Assembly (NCBI GenBank): GCA_033182465.1
Contig: CP137320.1
Span: 1,922,001-1,986,000 of the forward strand
Reading direction: 5' to 3'
DNA: 64,000 nucleotides
DNA from: Sanghuangporus weigelae
Taxonomy: Eukaryota > Basidiomycota > Agaricomycetes > Hymenochaetales > Hymenochaetaceae
The notes beneath the pieces are model-generated. The model was given only the letters and a program-made list of their open reading frames with translations, did no database searches and was not told the DNA's origin. Positions 25,118 to 36,524 of this stretch are shown here, in pieces (within the stretch, counting starts at the first letter, position 1; every line of letters starts with the position of its first letter). A program made the position numbers and the translations under genes.

Positions 25118-27160
25118 ATGCCTCATACTCCTCGTATTCCAGACATCCCTGGCGACCTACTCGATCCGGCTTCCTCAGATAATTTGCGTAGGATCGTGGC
25201 GCAGCTATGTCAGACGAATCATACCAGGTGCTTTACCCAGCTTTCCGCAATGAGAGGATGATGTTTATAACGTTGCTTTCCTTTGTTTGTTTTGTGTAGA
25301 TTCCCCGGTAGTCAGCCCGTCAGTTTCGCGAAGCGTGATTTGGAGAGACTCGAGAATGAAGAGTGCGTTCTGCTTTTGGAGTTGTCTGTGTGCTGAGCTT
25401 ATTATGTCTGGTGGATACAGCTACTGGGTCTGCGAGAAGTCGGACGGGGTGCGCGTGTTGTTCCTCCTGTTAACGTCCCCAGACGGCGCTCAGGACATCT
25501 ATCTAGTGCGTGTATATCGATCTCATTCACCCTTCGCTTTACCTTACTAAACTCAATTCTGCTTTTCTGTCTATCGGGATTGGGAACTTTGTGCACTTTG
25601 GAAAGATCGACCGACATAACAACTACCGCGTCATAAGCGGGTTCTTCTTCCCGCACCATGCAGATCCGAAGAAGCCCTTGGGCTCTACGATCATCGACGG
25701 TGAGCTCGTCATCGACACGGACCCACGGACAAGGCAGGTCAGTACTGCAAACTCTGGAAACCTTACCTCTGGTGGCTCATATCATCGTATCGTGTGCGTT
25801 CTGATAATCTGGTGCTCGTTGTTCGATCGCTCCAGGACACGCTGCGCCTGCTGGCGTTTGACTGCCTCATTGTGGACTATCAAAATGTCATGTCGCGGAC
25901 TTTGGATAAACGTTATGGGGTGCGATTCTAGCTTCTTTATTATTATATCATAAATCGATTTTAGTTCGCTCCGCTGACCTTCTTGCTCTCTTCCCTTCCT
26001 AACCATCTACTCCGCTGTGTCTTGGACACTTCAGCGACTACAAGAGTGGTTCTCCAAGCCGTTTAGAAAGATGATGCAGGACCATCCGTACATGGCTCAG
26101 AGCCAGCCATTTGAGTACGTTGCTTCTTACTTTTCAGATCGATCGACGCAGAAGGTCTTTAACACCCGTCACCAGTATCAAGGTCAAACCCATGGAACTC
26201 TCATACGGCATCGAGAAAGTCTTCAACGAGGTCATACCCAAGCTGCAACACGGGAATGACGGCCTTATCTACACCTGCTTGCAATCACCCTACGTAGTCG
26301 GTACAGACCCGAAGATGTACGTATCATGATGGCAAATCTCTCCTCGGGGTGCCTCCCTGTCCGCGTATGACGTTTCGGGTGCTAATCAGCTTTGTTATTG
26401 GGAACGACAGACTGAAGTGGAAGCCACCGTCTGAGAATACGATTGACTTTAAGCTCGTTTTACGATTCCCGCCGGATCCGTATAACCAACAGGAGCCTGA
26501 TTTTACTGCGAAACCGATATTTGGGTTACATGCGTATATTGGCGGGAGAGATAACTATGAGCCGTTTGATGAACTTTATGTCGATGATGACGAGTGGGAA
26601 AGGTCAGTCGTTCTCTTTCGGAAATATTTGGAGGGAAATTCATCCCTTGAATGTATAGGTTGAAAGCATCTGGGGAACAAATAGACGACCGGATTGCGGA
26701 AGTGTACTGGGAGACGCGCGAGAAGCGATGGCGGCTGATGCGATTCCGGGACGACAAGCCGCACGGGAACCACAAATCCGTAGTCGACAATATAATTCAA
26801 TCTATCGTGGACGGCGTCGAGAAGGAAGACGTGAGCGCTCCTTCTTCTTCTTCGATTTGATTTGCATTAAAATTTGACATGACATCATGACAGCTCCTGG
26901 AGCGAAAAGACGCAATCCGCTCAGCCTGGAAAGCACGCGTTGGTCAGCCGTCTGCACCAGTGCCTACCCCGCAACATCAATCCTCCAGGAGTCATCAGCA
27001 TCCACCACCTCCAGTGCGCGGTCCAATGCCAAACGGACCCAGCTCTCGGCCGCCTCCTGCTCCATCATCTCATCACATCGACCTACGATACGGACCGTTA
27101 CAAGAATCGCCATACAGCCGTGTAGGCGGGCCGACGACTGTGCTTGGATTCCATCGGTGA
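25118..27160 (+). CDS. CEG1: mRNA capping enzyme, guanylyltransferase subunit
   Basis: The enzyme transfers GMP from GTP to the diphosphate end of nascent mRNA through a covalent lysyl-GMP. The start MPHTPRIPDIPGDLLDPA is followed by the nucleotidyl transferase motifs in order. Motif I is EKSDGVR, with the reactive lysine in KSDGVR; III is STIIDGELVIDTD; IIIa includes LLAFDCLIVDYQNV; IV is NDGLIYT; V is LKWKPPSENTIDFKL. The OB-fold motif VI region is RWRLMRFRDDKPHGNHKSVV. There is no RNA triphosphatase domain, as in fungi, where that is a separate protein. The C-terminal 70 residues are Pro/Ser/His-rich and end VLGFHR. About eight short introns interrupt the gene. Confidence 0.94.
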
Positions 27161-29244
27161 AAAGGGAAGGGAAATCTCCGAGTTCGGTGAATACCTCTTC
27201 GCGCTGATCCATTCGACGTACATTGCGTCTTCTTTCTTGCCCTTCCGAAACGTCGCGCTCATGATCCGTTTCATTTCAATCTACTTTGCACCGATCGGCG
27301 TACCGACCGGCCTAAGTACTACGTGTATATCCTCCCAATCCCAGGCCAGCCCTTAGCGTCTTCTACTTTCCTTATTTCATCGTCCCTTCTGCATTTTTCA
27401 TTTCATATGATCATCCACTAGTGCGCTAAAGGACATTAAACTATCGTCGTTCGTACTCCAATCCATTCTCGATTCTATCCCGTGTTTTCTCCTTCACTTC
27501 TTCTTTATGATAAATAAATATGAATCCTTTCTTTTCTCGTCATATGGCCACTCCGAGGGCATCATTACAATACTTGAGTTACTGTACTGGATGTATCGAC
27601 ATCGCGTTGCTACACCTACTGTGCTTGCTTACAATGAAAACAACAGAGCGGAATAGTCAAAGAAGGCACTCGAACGAAAAAAACGAGAAAAGCCCAACTT
27701 TGTGCCCCAAAGTAACAAAAACCAAAACGGGTGTGTAGAAGTAGAAGTAAGTGCCGGAATCGATGTGCTTGAACCCTGTGGCGCCCTGAAGATCCATTTC
27801 CCGTGGAGCCTGTAATCTCCCCTGCAATGTAAGCCCATCGTCAGCGCGAAGCGAAGATCAGATCAATCCGGGATTGAGATTGAAATTGAAATTGAAAATA
27901 AAAAAAATCATCTTTGATATATAAGAACAACACGATAGCGTAAATAAATAAGCAACAGGGTCTTGTGTGTCGTGACAGTCATCGTAACAAACAAACAGGT
28001 CGTTATATGTAAACCGGTTAGAGAAATTGAGAGATAAGATTGATAGAGAACAAACAGATCCGCGTTTTTTATATATTTCGAGTGGGTGCGGATTGTAAGT
28101 ACAAAAAAAGAAGAGTTAAAAACGGACGAACGGGACAAAGGAAGAGATGCATATCTAGTGTTTACATTTGATACCTGGAGACACAAGGAGACAAGAGGAC
28201 ACTTTACGGAAACGCGGAAACGAGACAAGAGGACGGAGAGATGGGCGGAAGTGTGTGGATATGCGGGAAATGAATTGGTTATGAGGTGGTCGTGATTGGA
28301 TGAGAGAGTGTCAAGACAGTCAGGTAGGTAGGTAGGTGAGTGGGTCGGGAGAAATGGAGAAAGAAAACAACAAAAAGGAAATTCGTCGTCGCGGACATAC
28401 AAAAATAAAAGGTGAAAGTCGTAAAACAAAATAGAAACCACAAAAAATGAAATCGTAAAAACGCTCGTAAGAACATGAAGGCAAATCACATAGACACTCG
28501 TTCGCTCCCGGACATTCGGGCGATCCAACGGTGCCTGTTGCTCATGCAAGAGAAAATTATAATTTGCGAAAGAAGATCAAAGGAAGAAATAAAAAAATAA
28601 AAAATAGACGTGGCAGCAAAAAAAAGCATGCGGAATTTGCGTGGAAGGCTGTCGTCAGTCGTTATGTCCGCGTGAAGTGGACGTGTCAGAAGAATAGTAA
28701 GTAAGAAAGGATATACAGGTAACGAAGAGCGAAGATCGTCGTAACAATGAAACATGAGAGAAGTAAAGGAAGAAGAGGCAAAAAAAAAATCAAGGTTTGC
28801 TTTTGGGAAAGCTGCGTACACACATGAATTCCTAAAGGTACCGTTTCTTTTTTACTCTTTTGCGGACCAGAGTTAGCTAGCTTCGCGCGCGAGTTATCAC
28901 ACACACGAGAAGCGCGGCGCAGTTCGGTCGTCAAATATTCCGAGCGCGAAAAACGGTAGACTGTCGGAAGTTGGTGCCTACCCAGAGAATGATCAAAGGG
29001 TGATAGATCGTAAAAGCGTGATGCGTTAGAACAAAGGGAGAACGTGGAGATGGGCCGTGACTGTTCTTGTTGTCCTGTGGGTGTGGATGTGATGGATCAT
29101 GATGATAATCGTGCCAAGCAAGAGGAAACAGAGAGGAATAGGAAAAGAATTCGCGTAGGCGTGTATGATGGCGACGCGTGGTTATCATCGCTCCTGGGAT
29201 ATATGATATGCGGAGCGCGTTATTCGTGATCGGAAAGCGGAATC
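27161..29244. other. 2.1 kb gene-free stretch with strong purine/pyrimidine strand bias
   Basis: No conserved frame is seen. The first few hundred bases are probably the 3' UTR of the capping enzyme. From about 27.9 to 29.1 kb the plus strand is markedly purine-rich (runs such as gacaaaggaagagatgc, gagacaagaggacggagaga), so the minus strand is C/T-rich. A short GGTA repeat sits near 28322-28336. The part next to 29245 may be a long 3' UTR of the gene there. The 213-codon minus-strand frame at 27908-28549 is most simply a by-product of this composition. Confidence 0.5.
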
Positions 29245-30135
29245 TCAAACGAAGATCACGTCACTGAAGCGCTCGTCCTCCGATTCCCGAGTCGCGTCGA
29301 AGCCGCCGAAAGATACGGACCGCATCATCTCGAGACTGTGCAATCCCTTCGGGCCCCGTATTGTGAGGAACGGCGGGAATGGTGTGCAGAACTCTTCGTC
29401 ATAATCAGAAGCAACATGCGGGTAGTCGAACGACGGCGAATCCATGAAGAGCGATTCGCGTAGCCTCGGGGGTGTGCGAGGGGATGACTCCGGGGTAGAC
29501 ACGGCAGACAAGCTTGGCGATTGTAAGACGTTGCGAGTGCGCGGGGGAGTCATCGGAGGCGTCATTGGCGCGACAGACGAGATAGACAGAGCCGCGAAGG
29601 GAGTCGTCAATGAAGAGGCCTATGCACACGAAAGCAAAAATAAATAAAATGGAAGAAAAGAAAATAGCAGATAAGGTGAGTAACAAGTTTCTGTCATCTG
29701 CATTTCGAAACATAAGGAACTGACCCCTTGCAATGCGTCCGGACCGCCGAGGACAGCGCTGGCCTCGTCAATCGGGTCTATCATTGCGGCCGTGCCTTGT
29801 GTCGTCGCCGTCGCGCTTGTATACGACTCTTGCATGGCATCCTCCAGAGCAGGTTGGAGCTCTGCAACGCTGCCGCTGCTAGCGTTCTGGTCATTCTCGT
29901 TTTCATTCCCATTCCCGGTGGCATTCCCCTCCTCCTCCTGCTGCCCGTCCAGGATTCTCCACCATTCGATGTCGGCGAGTACTCTCCGCCCCGAAGTTTC
30001 TGAAGCGACTCTTCGCGGCCTTATTGGGACGCCTGCATTGAGAGCGCCGGCCGCAGAGAGGGAGAGACTCGATGGGTAAGGAGACATACGCGCCGGGCTG
30101 GCGGACTCGGAGACTGTTCGTCGAAGCGAGGGCAT
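29245..30135 (-). CDS. Unrecognised Ser/Pro-rich protein with an ADIEWWRILDGQ motif
   Basis: Two exons are supported. The first runs from the ATG at 30135 (MPSLRRTVSESASPARM) to DALQG, and the second runs from ASSLTTPFAALSISS to SDVIFV. The part most likely to be conserved is RRVLADIEWWRILDGQ, compact and Trp-rich amid disordered sequence. Asn/Glu-rich and Ser/Thr/Pro-rich stretches follow, with TPP repeats (APMTPPMTPPRT, SPRTPPRLRES) that look like proline-directed kinase sites. I do not recognise the family. The sequence just upstream (gttgctcacgtccag on the minus strand) resembles an intron 3' end, so a 5' exon may be missing. The gene stands alone between 2.1 and 2.8 kb of gene-free DNA. 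Confidence 0.6.
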
Positions 30136-32935
30136 GAGATGAGCAAAGGGTCTGGACGTGAGCAACGACAGCGGGTTAACGCGTCGTTAAGGTCGTGAAG
30201 AGAAAAAGAAAGAGAGAGGTGAGTGGTAGTAAGAGGAGGAGGGAATGGGAGAGAAGATGAAACAAGGTCGGTAAGAGGTAAAATATGGCTGTACGAATAT
30301 GGTATTCATGCATGGATATGGATGTGAAGAGTCGGTCGGGTCGGTCAATTCGGTAACGGCCCGATGGTAAATACCTCTTCACAGCCGACCCTCTTCGTCT
30401 CGTCATCGTCGTCCTCGAAGAATTACTCCATTTATTGCCCAAATCCTCTCGGGTATTGCTCCTCGATCAAATGATGATGTTCCGGACGAGGTGTGCAAAC
30501 AAAGACACAGCTGTGTCGAAGGAGAAAGCAGAGTTGAGATGCTGGCTATATGCGCGTCACGTGTCATACTTGCCTTTAACCATATGCTTACCTTATTACT
30601 TTTTCTTATCCTTTCCTCGGGTGCCTTCTCTAGTAGGGATAGAGGACAGTTCGTCATTATACACACATTTACATCTTCTCCGTCCTCTCGACACAGCTTC
30701 AGAATAATGAAATCAAACAGGATTGGGAATTTGCAGTCATTAAATCCTCCATCTGGTACCTTTCCCGAAGCACCGTCTGTCGACATACCCTGCTTTCCCA
30801 GTGTTGCACGCCCGGTTGACGTTCTTCGTTGATAGCCGCAATCCATCCCTTCTTTCCACTCTCGCCCTTTCATACCTCCAAAAATATACCCTTTTTACTT
30901 ACTGCCTTCAGCTAGAAGATGGACACGCATACATCCATACTCCATGCGCATGCGTGCCTTTTCTTCTTGTGCAATCCTGACTCCTTTCTGACTCTTTACT
31001 TCCCCCGGTTTCCCAAGCTCAAGTGCACCGAATCACCGCGCGTCCTTGATGGCTTGCGATCGATACGTCAATCTTATACTCCCTTGACCTCATACATCCC
31101 GCTCATCCGACGCCGTGCGGAGCAGACTTGACGAGCACCCATATGCATCCATCAGATGTAATATTCGTCGAAGCAGTATTCATGGCAGCATCGACAGGTA
31201 GCAAGCAAATTCGACAAATTTTCAGTAATCTTGAGATATTCATTTTAACCGGTCCCAGAGGTGTAGTTAATCTCTGCGTGGTATGCCGTCGGCAGCCGAT
31301 TGGGTCCGTGAGCAATGTACTCAATCGGTCGCAGATCCATTTACTCTCTGAGAATACTTACTGCTGCACGATGCAGTAAAGAAAGGAAGCAGCCATCAGT
31401 CATCAAAACTCCTATGCTTAGCTCAAGCCCTACGACTCTCCCTCGAAACTATCACATATTGCAGTGCACGCCGTATCCAGAACGGATGATTAGTTGTGTG
31501 CATGGGCCAAGAAGGATTCAGGCTGCGACCGGGACGCAGAAGGCACTTAAGACAGGGTTACTGTACTTATGGAACACTAGATTACAAGCATTAATAATAC
31601 AGTGTTCGGCTCTTCTTACTACTTACATGACCTCGATCTGATGGGTGCGGACGGGCCCGACGCAAGAAGCGGTGCCGGCGACGTTCCGGATTGGATTCGG
31701 GATTCTCTATGCTCTGGGAGCTTCTCTCCGCGACGTGAAACTGGAAGAAACATGATTGATAGAGAAAGAGAAATCAGATAGAGCGGGGATCCCCTTCGGA
31801 TGTCGATGCCCCATGCACCAGCAGAAGGATACGGCTAGCTTCGAAGTAGACGCCGTGGCCGTCAGATTTCATACAGTCGTAGAATAGTATGTATGAAAAA
31901 GACGTCTGTCTTGCTTGGAGATTTCGGGAAGTCTCAGCGAATCCCTCCCAATTGATCTCGGCGTCGGACTCAACTCTGCGCGCTTCACTCGTCGACAACG
32001 AAGATCTTTCTCTCTTCTACGCACCCACTCCGGTACTTAGATGCACAAGATCTCCGCACGAGATATTACAAAGATAGACAGACAGACAGACAGATAGATA
32101 GATCCGCCCATTCGCCCCCATAGTCCAAGCCATTTGTCGTCGTGTCGTGTAAGCCATTTATCAGTCCCCGGAGGGGGCAATCAGTAGCACAAGACGCCTC
32201 CACATCAAATACTTACTCCATACACGGATCCAATCCTTTGCAAACGCCTCGGACCTAACGCGCCCAAGAAGCCAGGAATCAAAGAACTCAAGAATCCAAG
32301 AACCCCAAGAAGGCGGGGACGCGGGAAGACAGAGAGCATTGAATGAATTGTGAGTTGATGAAACCCAACGACACTGATTCGGTTCGGATGAGTCAGTATT
32401 ATAACAAGCTAGAAAGCCCGAAATATGCGACGACCGCGAGATCATAGGCCACGCCAGCCGAAAGAATACAAAGAAGGGCGGAACGCCGCAAATTCATATT
32501 GCTTAAAGTGTATTCCCAGTCCTATTTGTATTTGTGGAGGTACGCATGCAGCTTTGTGAAAGCATTGCTTTGCGTGTGGGCCCGCTGAGGGAAAATGAGT
32601 ATATAAGGTTTCATCGCCTTGGATCCTTGATTGCTGCTGGATTCAATGATTTGGGAGAAACTTTTTCAAGTGAACCAATCAGAAGACAACTTCAGATCGA
32701 TCTGACTCAGAATAGGAGAGAACGAGAGGAACGCGATCAAACCGCACCTCGCCTCATGTCTACTCTGCAACAGCAGCATCCCGATCTCGGTGGTATTAAT
32801 ACAGCATGTTTCGTCCGCATGTACCCATAAGATATCACAATACACTCAGTCACCCCTATGCGCATCAACTTCGTTAATAAACACAAGGTTCGCAAACGAA
32901 ATAATAGGTACAACCTTCCCAAAGTCTACTAAAGC
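30136..32935. other. 2.8 kb gene-free stretch upstream of the 29245-30135 gene
   Basis: Immediately upstream of the gene, the minus strand from about 30440 to 30170 is C/T-rich, as in fungal core promoters and 5' leaders. A CACGTG lies at 30558-30563 and a tetranucleotide repeat at 32073-32103. Several frames of 70-160 codons exist on both strands, but none reads like a conserved protein. The stretch most likely holds a long regulatory region or long 5' leader; unannotated non-coding RNA is possible. Confidence 0.45.
32073..32103. repeat. GACA/GATA tetranucleotide microsatellite
   Basis: A compound simple repeat made of gata, about four gaca units, then gata units spans 31 bp in non-coding DNA. 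Confidence 0.9.
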
Positions 32936-34101
32936 CTATTCGTTCTTCTTCTTCAAACCCCGCGAGACGATATACTCTCGAATAAAGGTACTGCTCATCT
33001 TCGCCTCCCGGAGCATCTCCATGTCCCCAGCGTCGAGATTTGCAGAAGTCGCGGAGATGACGTCTATAACGAAACATTCGAGTTCTGGTAGGTTTTTCTC
33101 CTTTCGAAGTTTCGCTACTAGAAAACAAAATTAATTAGATGCCTCAAGGTCCGAGCGAGGAAAGGAACGGTCACGTACTGGCTGAAGCACCCGCTAGCGT
33201 CTCCTTGCTGACAACAAGCGCTTGGATGTTCGGGTCCACCGCTGTTGGGCCATAGACGTCGTCGATAGGAACGACGTCGTACACGAGCCCGGGCTTGAAG
33301 AACTCCATAAATCTTCGAACTCGCTCCATTCGGACTTCTAGAGATTCCAGCACCTCCTTATTCGACTTCTTTTGAACAAGTTTGTCGTCTAGAAGTAAAT
33401 ACAGCTCGCTCCCTCAGTACCTAAGCTTCGTTGAAATGAGAAGGAGCAGGTTACCTGTGACGCCGATTATGACCTTCTCGTTGGTGATCCACGCAGCCAT
33501 GCTAAGAAGGATCTTGTGTCCCGAATGGAGGTGATCGAACGTCCCGCCTAGTGCGACAACAGGGAAGGTGGAAGAGTGAGATGTGGAAGCTTCTAGGTAG
33601 TCATTCGGCGGTTCTATGGGAGGTTGTTCTGATGATCTGAACGAAGTGACAGGAAGAGTCGAGGTCCATTGCGGAAGTGGGTACACTGTTGAGTCTGATA
33701 ACAACACGAGCAATCAGCCGGAGGCATCATAGAAAAAGTATCTCGAAGAGCTACTCACCTCCATTTAACCGAAATATCCCCTCCCATTTATCATTCTGGT
33801 CTAATAAGACCTCCGAATCAAAACCCCTCAATAAGACATCCACATCCATAAGCACCCTGTTTTCTCTATGGGAAACATACGTCGACTCCACATATACAGA
33901 CGCTAATATCGACTGTAAGTCATTCCAGCATCCAGTATGGCTCAGCTTCGAATCCTTGTTAAACAGCTCGGAGAAAATGACGACAAGTAATCGTTCTGTC
34001 GTCCGCTCGGTCGCTGAAGCAACGGCGGGTAGGAATCGGTGCACGTCATGTAGATTAGCAGGCTTCAGGAGCAAAATCGCATGAGAGAATGTTGTAGACA
34101 T
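32936..34101 (-). CDS. CAB4: Pantetheine-phosphate adenylyltransferase (CoA synthesis)
   Basis: This enzyme converts 4'-phosphopantetheine and ATP to dephospho-CoA, the fourth step of CoA synthesis. The ATG at 34101 starts MSTTFSHAILLLKPANLHDV, an N-terminal region seen in eukaryotic PPATs. After an intron the nucleotidyltransferase domain has VVALGGTFDHLHSGHKILLS, with the T/HxGH ATP-binding motif as HSGH. Then follow VIIGVTDDKLVQKK, RMERVRRFMEFFKPGLVYDV, IDDVYGPTAVDPNIQALVVS and KETLAGA. The C-terminal exons give SSTFIREYIVSRGLKKKNE. Fungal PPAT is a separate protein, unlike the fused human COASY. A likely dephospho-CoA kinase gene lies 15 kb away. Confidence 0.92.
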
Positions 34102-34399
34102 TGCAGAGAGAGCGACAGACGCGGTGGTGCGCTCATTGCGTTATATATATGCGATGATGAAAGAGACTCGACCATTTTGGACGCGACTGAGACTCTCGGA
34201 AGATCCCGTCTTCCATTCAATCGGCTCAGCCATGTAGATTATTTACAACACAAGATTGTATTTGAGTGTACAAGGAAACTTGTTATATTCAACAAAGATG
34301 TGCAGTCGTTAATGTCGTGACTTCGTGAGGGAATAGTCCATGAGAAATAATGGAGGGATATAAGTAAAGCAGACCAACTATCGAATAGAGAAAACATGA

Positions 34400-36131
34400 T
34401 CAGGTCCGTGTCCGAGGAGACGCCTTGCTAAGGTGCAAGTCCTTCACACCAAAGAAAACACTAAAGCCGAAAGTCACGGTAAGGAAAGCGGCCAGAGCCG
34501 TGGCGACATTATAGCCGTCGCACCTTCAAATGAAAGTGATTTAACATATCCGAATACATGAAAGACGTGTGATGAACTTACCATCCCACAAATTCTCCTA
34601 CAGGGCAACGCTTTCCGAGCATAATCACGATAAATTCCGCCCCCCAAAGTATGGATAAAGCGATGTCGAAAAACAACACATGCTTCAGTCTCTTTCGAGC
34701 GGCCTTCCACTGCTCCTCCATGGCAAGTCCTTCAAAAATCCCGCGTCTTCTTCGTCCTCCAGTTCTCGATATGCTTTCGGATTCTTCGCCATCTGAATCC
34801 TCTCTGTCACGACCATTGAGGCCACTGAACATAGTAGGATCTACGATGAGGTTTACGGATACCCCGCCCTCAGCATCTTCCTTCCGGTTCTTCTTGCCTT
34901 TCTTTTTCTTCTTTGGTGCACCAGGCAATTGCTGCACTGGCAGTACCATCATGCCTGCCAGGCCTGCTTTGGCGGCTTTCTGACTACGCTTTCCGGGGCA
35001 GCAGAATGGGATGACGACAAAGACGTATACCAGAAGTACGGAGGTGATGACCGAGAGAATGTAAAGCAGATATGCGGGAACTGTCCCTCTCGGAGGTGGA
35101 CTTCTTTCGGGTTTCAAGATCTGAATACCGTAACATCAAAACGTATAAATTGCAGATACAAAGACCGGACTCACAACAGCAGAGTAGAGCGATGCTAAGG
35201 CAGCACCAAAAGCAAACAACCCTTGCAAAAGCCTCACTATAAAGCGTTTCTTCGGACCAGGAGTAACGATGTTTCCTTTCGCGTCAACACTGCCTACGAT
35301 CTTGGCTCCCGCGTCCCATACATCTTGCTTCATGCCGTTGCGACCGAACTCCCGTTCGAGCATTCGCATGCGTTCATCCTTCATTTCAGGAGTAATGCGT
35401 CTGCTTGTACTATCATCATCAAGCGACCATGGAAGAAGATCTCGGTGCGACTCGTTCATCGAAGCGTAAGGACGCGCAAGGCCGTAGCCATTAGACGAAT
35501 CGTATGAAGATGGAACTAATGCAGGATCGAACGTCGGAATAGGAGCGTACGGATCAAGCAAGGCTTTGGTGGGCTCATTGTCATCATACCAGGTTCTTGA
35601 CCATTCCGGAAAAGTAGATACATCAACGTGATTGCTGTCAGTGATATCCTGAGAGTCCGCGAGCCATGGATAGTTATGAGAACGGCCTGAGTTATTCTGA
35701 GGTGAAGGACTCGATATTCGGGGAGGAGGAAGAGAGAAAGGGCGGTGAGAAGGAGGAGGGGTATATAATCGAGCAGTTTGGCTATGCGAAGCCGAACTAG
35801 GTCCTGATGCAAGGGATGGAGGACTAGTAGACATCGAAGCTCGACTCGCTAGAGAAAAGCTCCTGGGAGGCGTAGCTGGGTATTCTGGATAATAAGGTCT
35901 GCTTTGCGAAGCATAGTTACCATAACTAAAGTTATCACGGTGCGCTAGCACCCCGCTGTAGTCGGCGAGATCGAGGACCTCGACAGATGATTCTGCATCT
36001 GGAGATTGGGGTCGTAATCCTTGAGATATGTTTCGTGGACTATGCGAATAAGTTTCCAGAGGAGACCATGGTCTACGGAATTGTGATTGAGGTGGAGGCG
36101 AATCCAGCTGTTGGGAAGGATAGTGGTACAT
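34400..36131 (-). CDS. Unrecognised membrane protein with four predicted helices
   Basis: Three exons join in frame. The first (from 36131) codes about 300 residues of Pro/Ser/Tyr-rich, probably cytosolic sequence and ends in helix 1 (VRLLQGLFAFGAALASLYSA). The second has helix 2 (LYILSVITSVLLVYVFVVIP), a CCPGKRSQKAAKAG turn, a Lys-rich loop (KKKKKGKKNRKEDAEGG) and helix 3 (VLFFDIALSILWGAEFIVIM) with GKRCPVGEFVGW. The last exon completes CDGYNVATALAAFLTVTFGF as helix 4 and a short tail. Conserved-looking Cys, Gly and Trp around the helix 3-4 loop suggest a MARVEL-like four-helix protein, but I cannot name the family. It is divergent from ATG15 across 393 bp. Confidence 0.7.
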
Positions 36132-36524
36132 CCGAACTTGAATGGGTATATGCGTGGAGGTCGTAAATCATGAAGTCATGAGTGAGGAACAAGCTCGAAA
36201 GTGACAACGAAAGCTATTGCACAGAAAGCAGCAAAGAATGGAGTAATTGATGTAGAGAAGCACAACAAGGTTGGCTCGGAAGTTATGTGTCCGAGTCGAC
36301 CTCCAGTGTGCTGGATAGGGGCCAGCACGAGAGAGAGTCTAGCTCGGCATGTCCTTCCTATTTTAGAAGACTCTCGGGATCGGCTGAATTTCGACACGTG
36401 ACCCAGCCATCGTCCTGGGCTCTCCAGTCTCTTTCTAGTCTACCTTCACCCACTTCTGACTCCAGGTCGACTCCTTGATCACCATTCAGATGTCTTTCAG
36501 GAACCATTTTTGGCGACGCTTGTG
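36132..36524. promoter_or_regulatory. Divergent promoter, membrane protein / ATG15
   Basis: This 393 bp region lies between two divergent start codons and must carry both promoters. I see no clear known factor site and no gene. Confidence 0.5.

Noticed and set aside
27908-28549. 213-codon open frame on the minus strand, rich in Phe, Leu, Ser and Thr
   Set aside because: It lies in strongly pyrimidine-rich DNA, where stops are rare by composition. It has no recognisable domain and no intron signals in a region where real genes have introns, and it looks like UTR sequence.
30403-30873. 156-codon open frame on the minus strand upstream of the 29245-30135 gene
   Set aside because: No conserved motif is visible and composition is like the surrounding non-coding DNA. 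A real 5' exon would be expected to splice into the gene, and I could not show that.
31128-31379. 83-codon open frame (plus strand) in the gene-free stretch
   Set aside because: Short, without motif or context; overlapping frames of similar size occur on the other strand.
32161-32445. 94-codon open frame on the minus strand
   Set aside because: Short and Trp/Ser-rich with no family resemblance; nothing nearby supports a gene.
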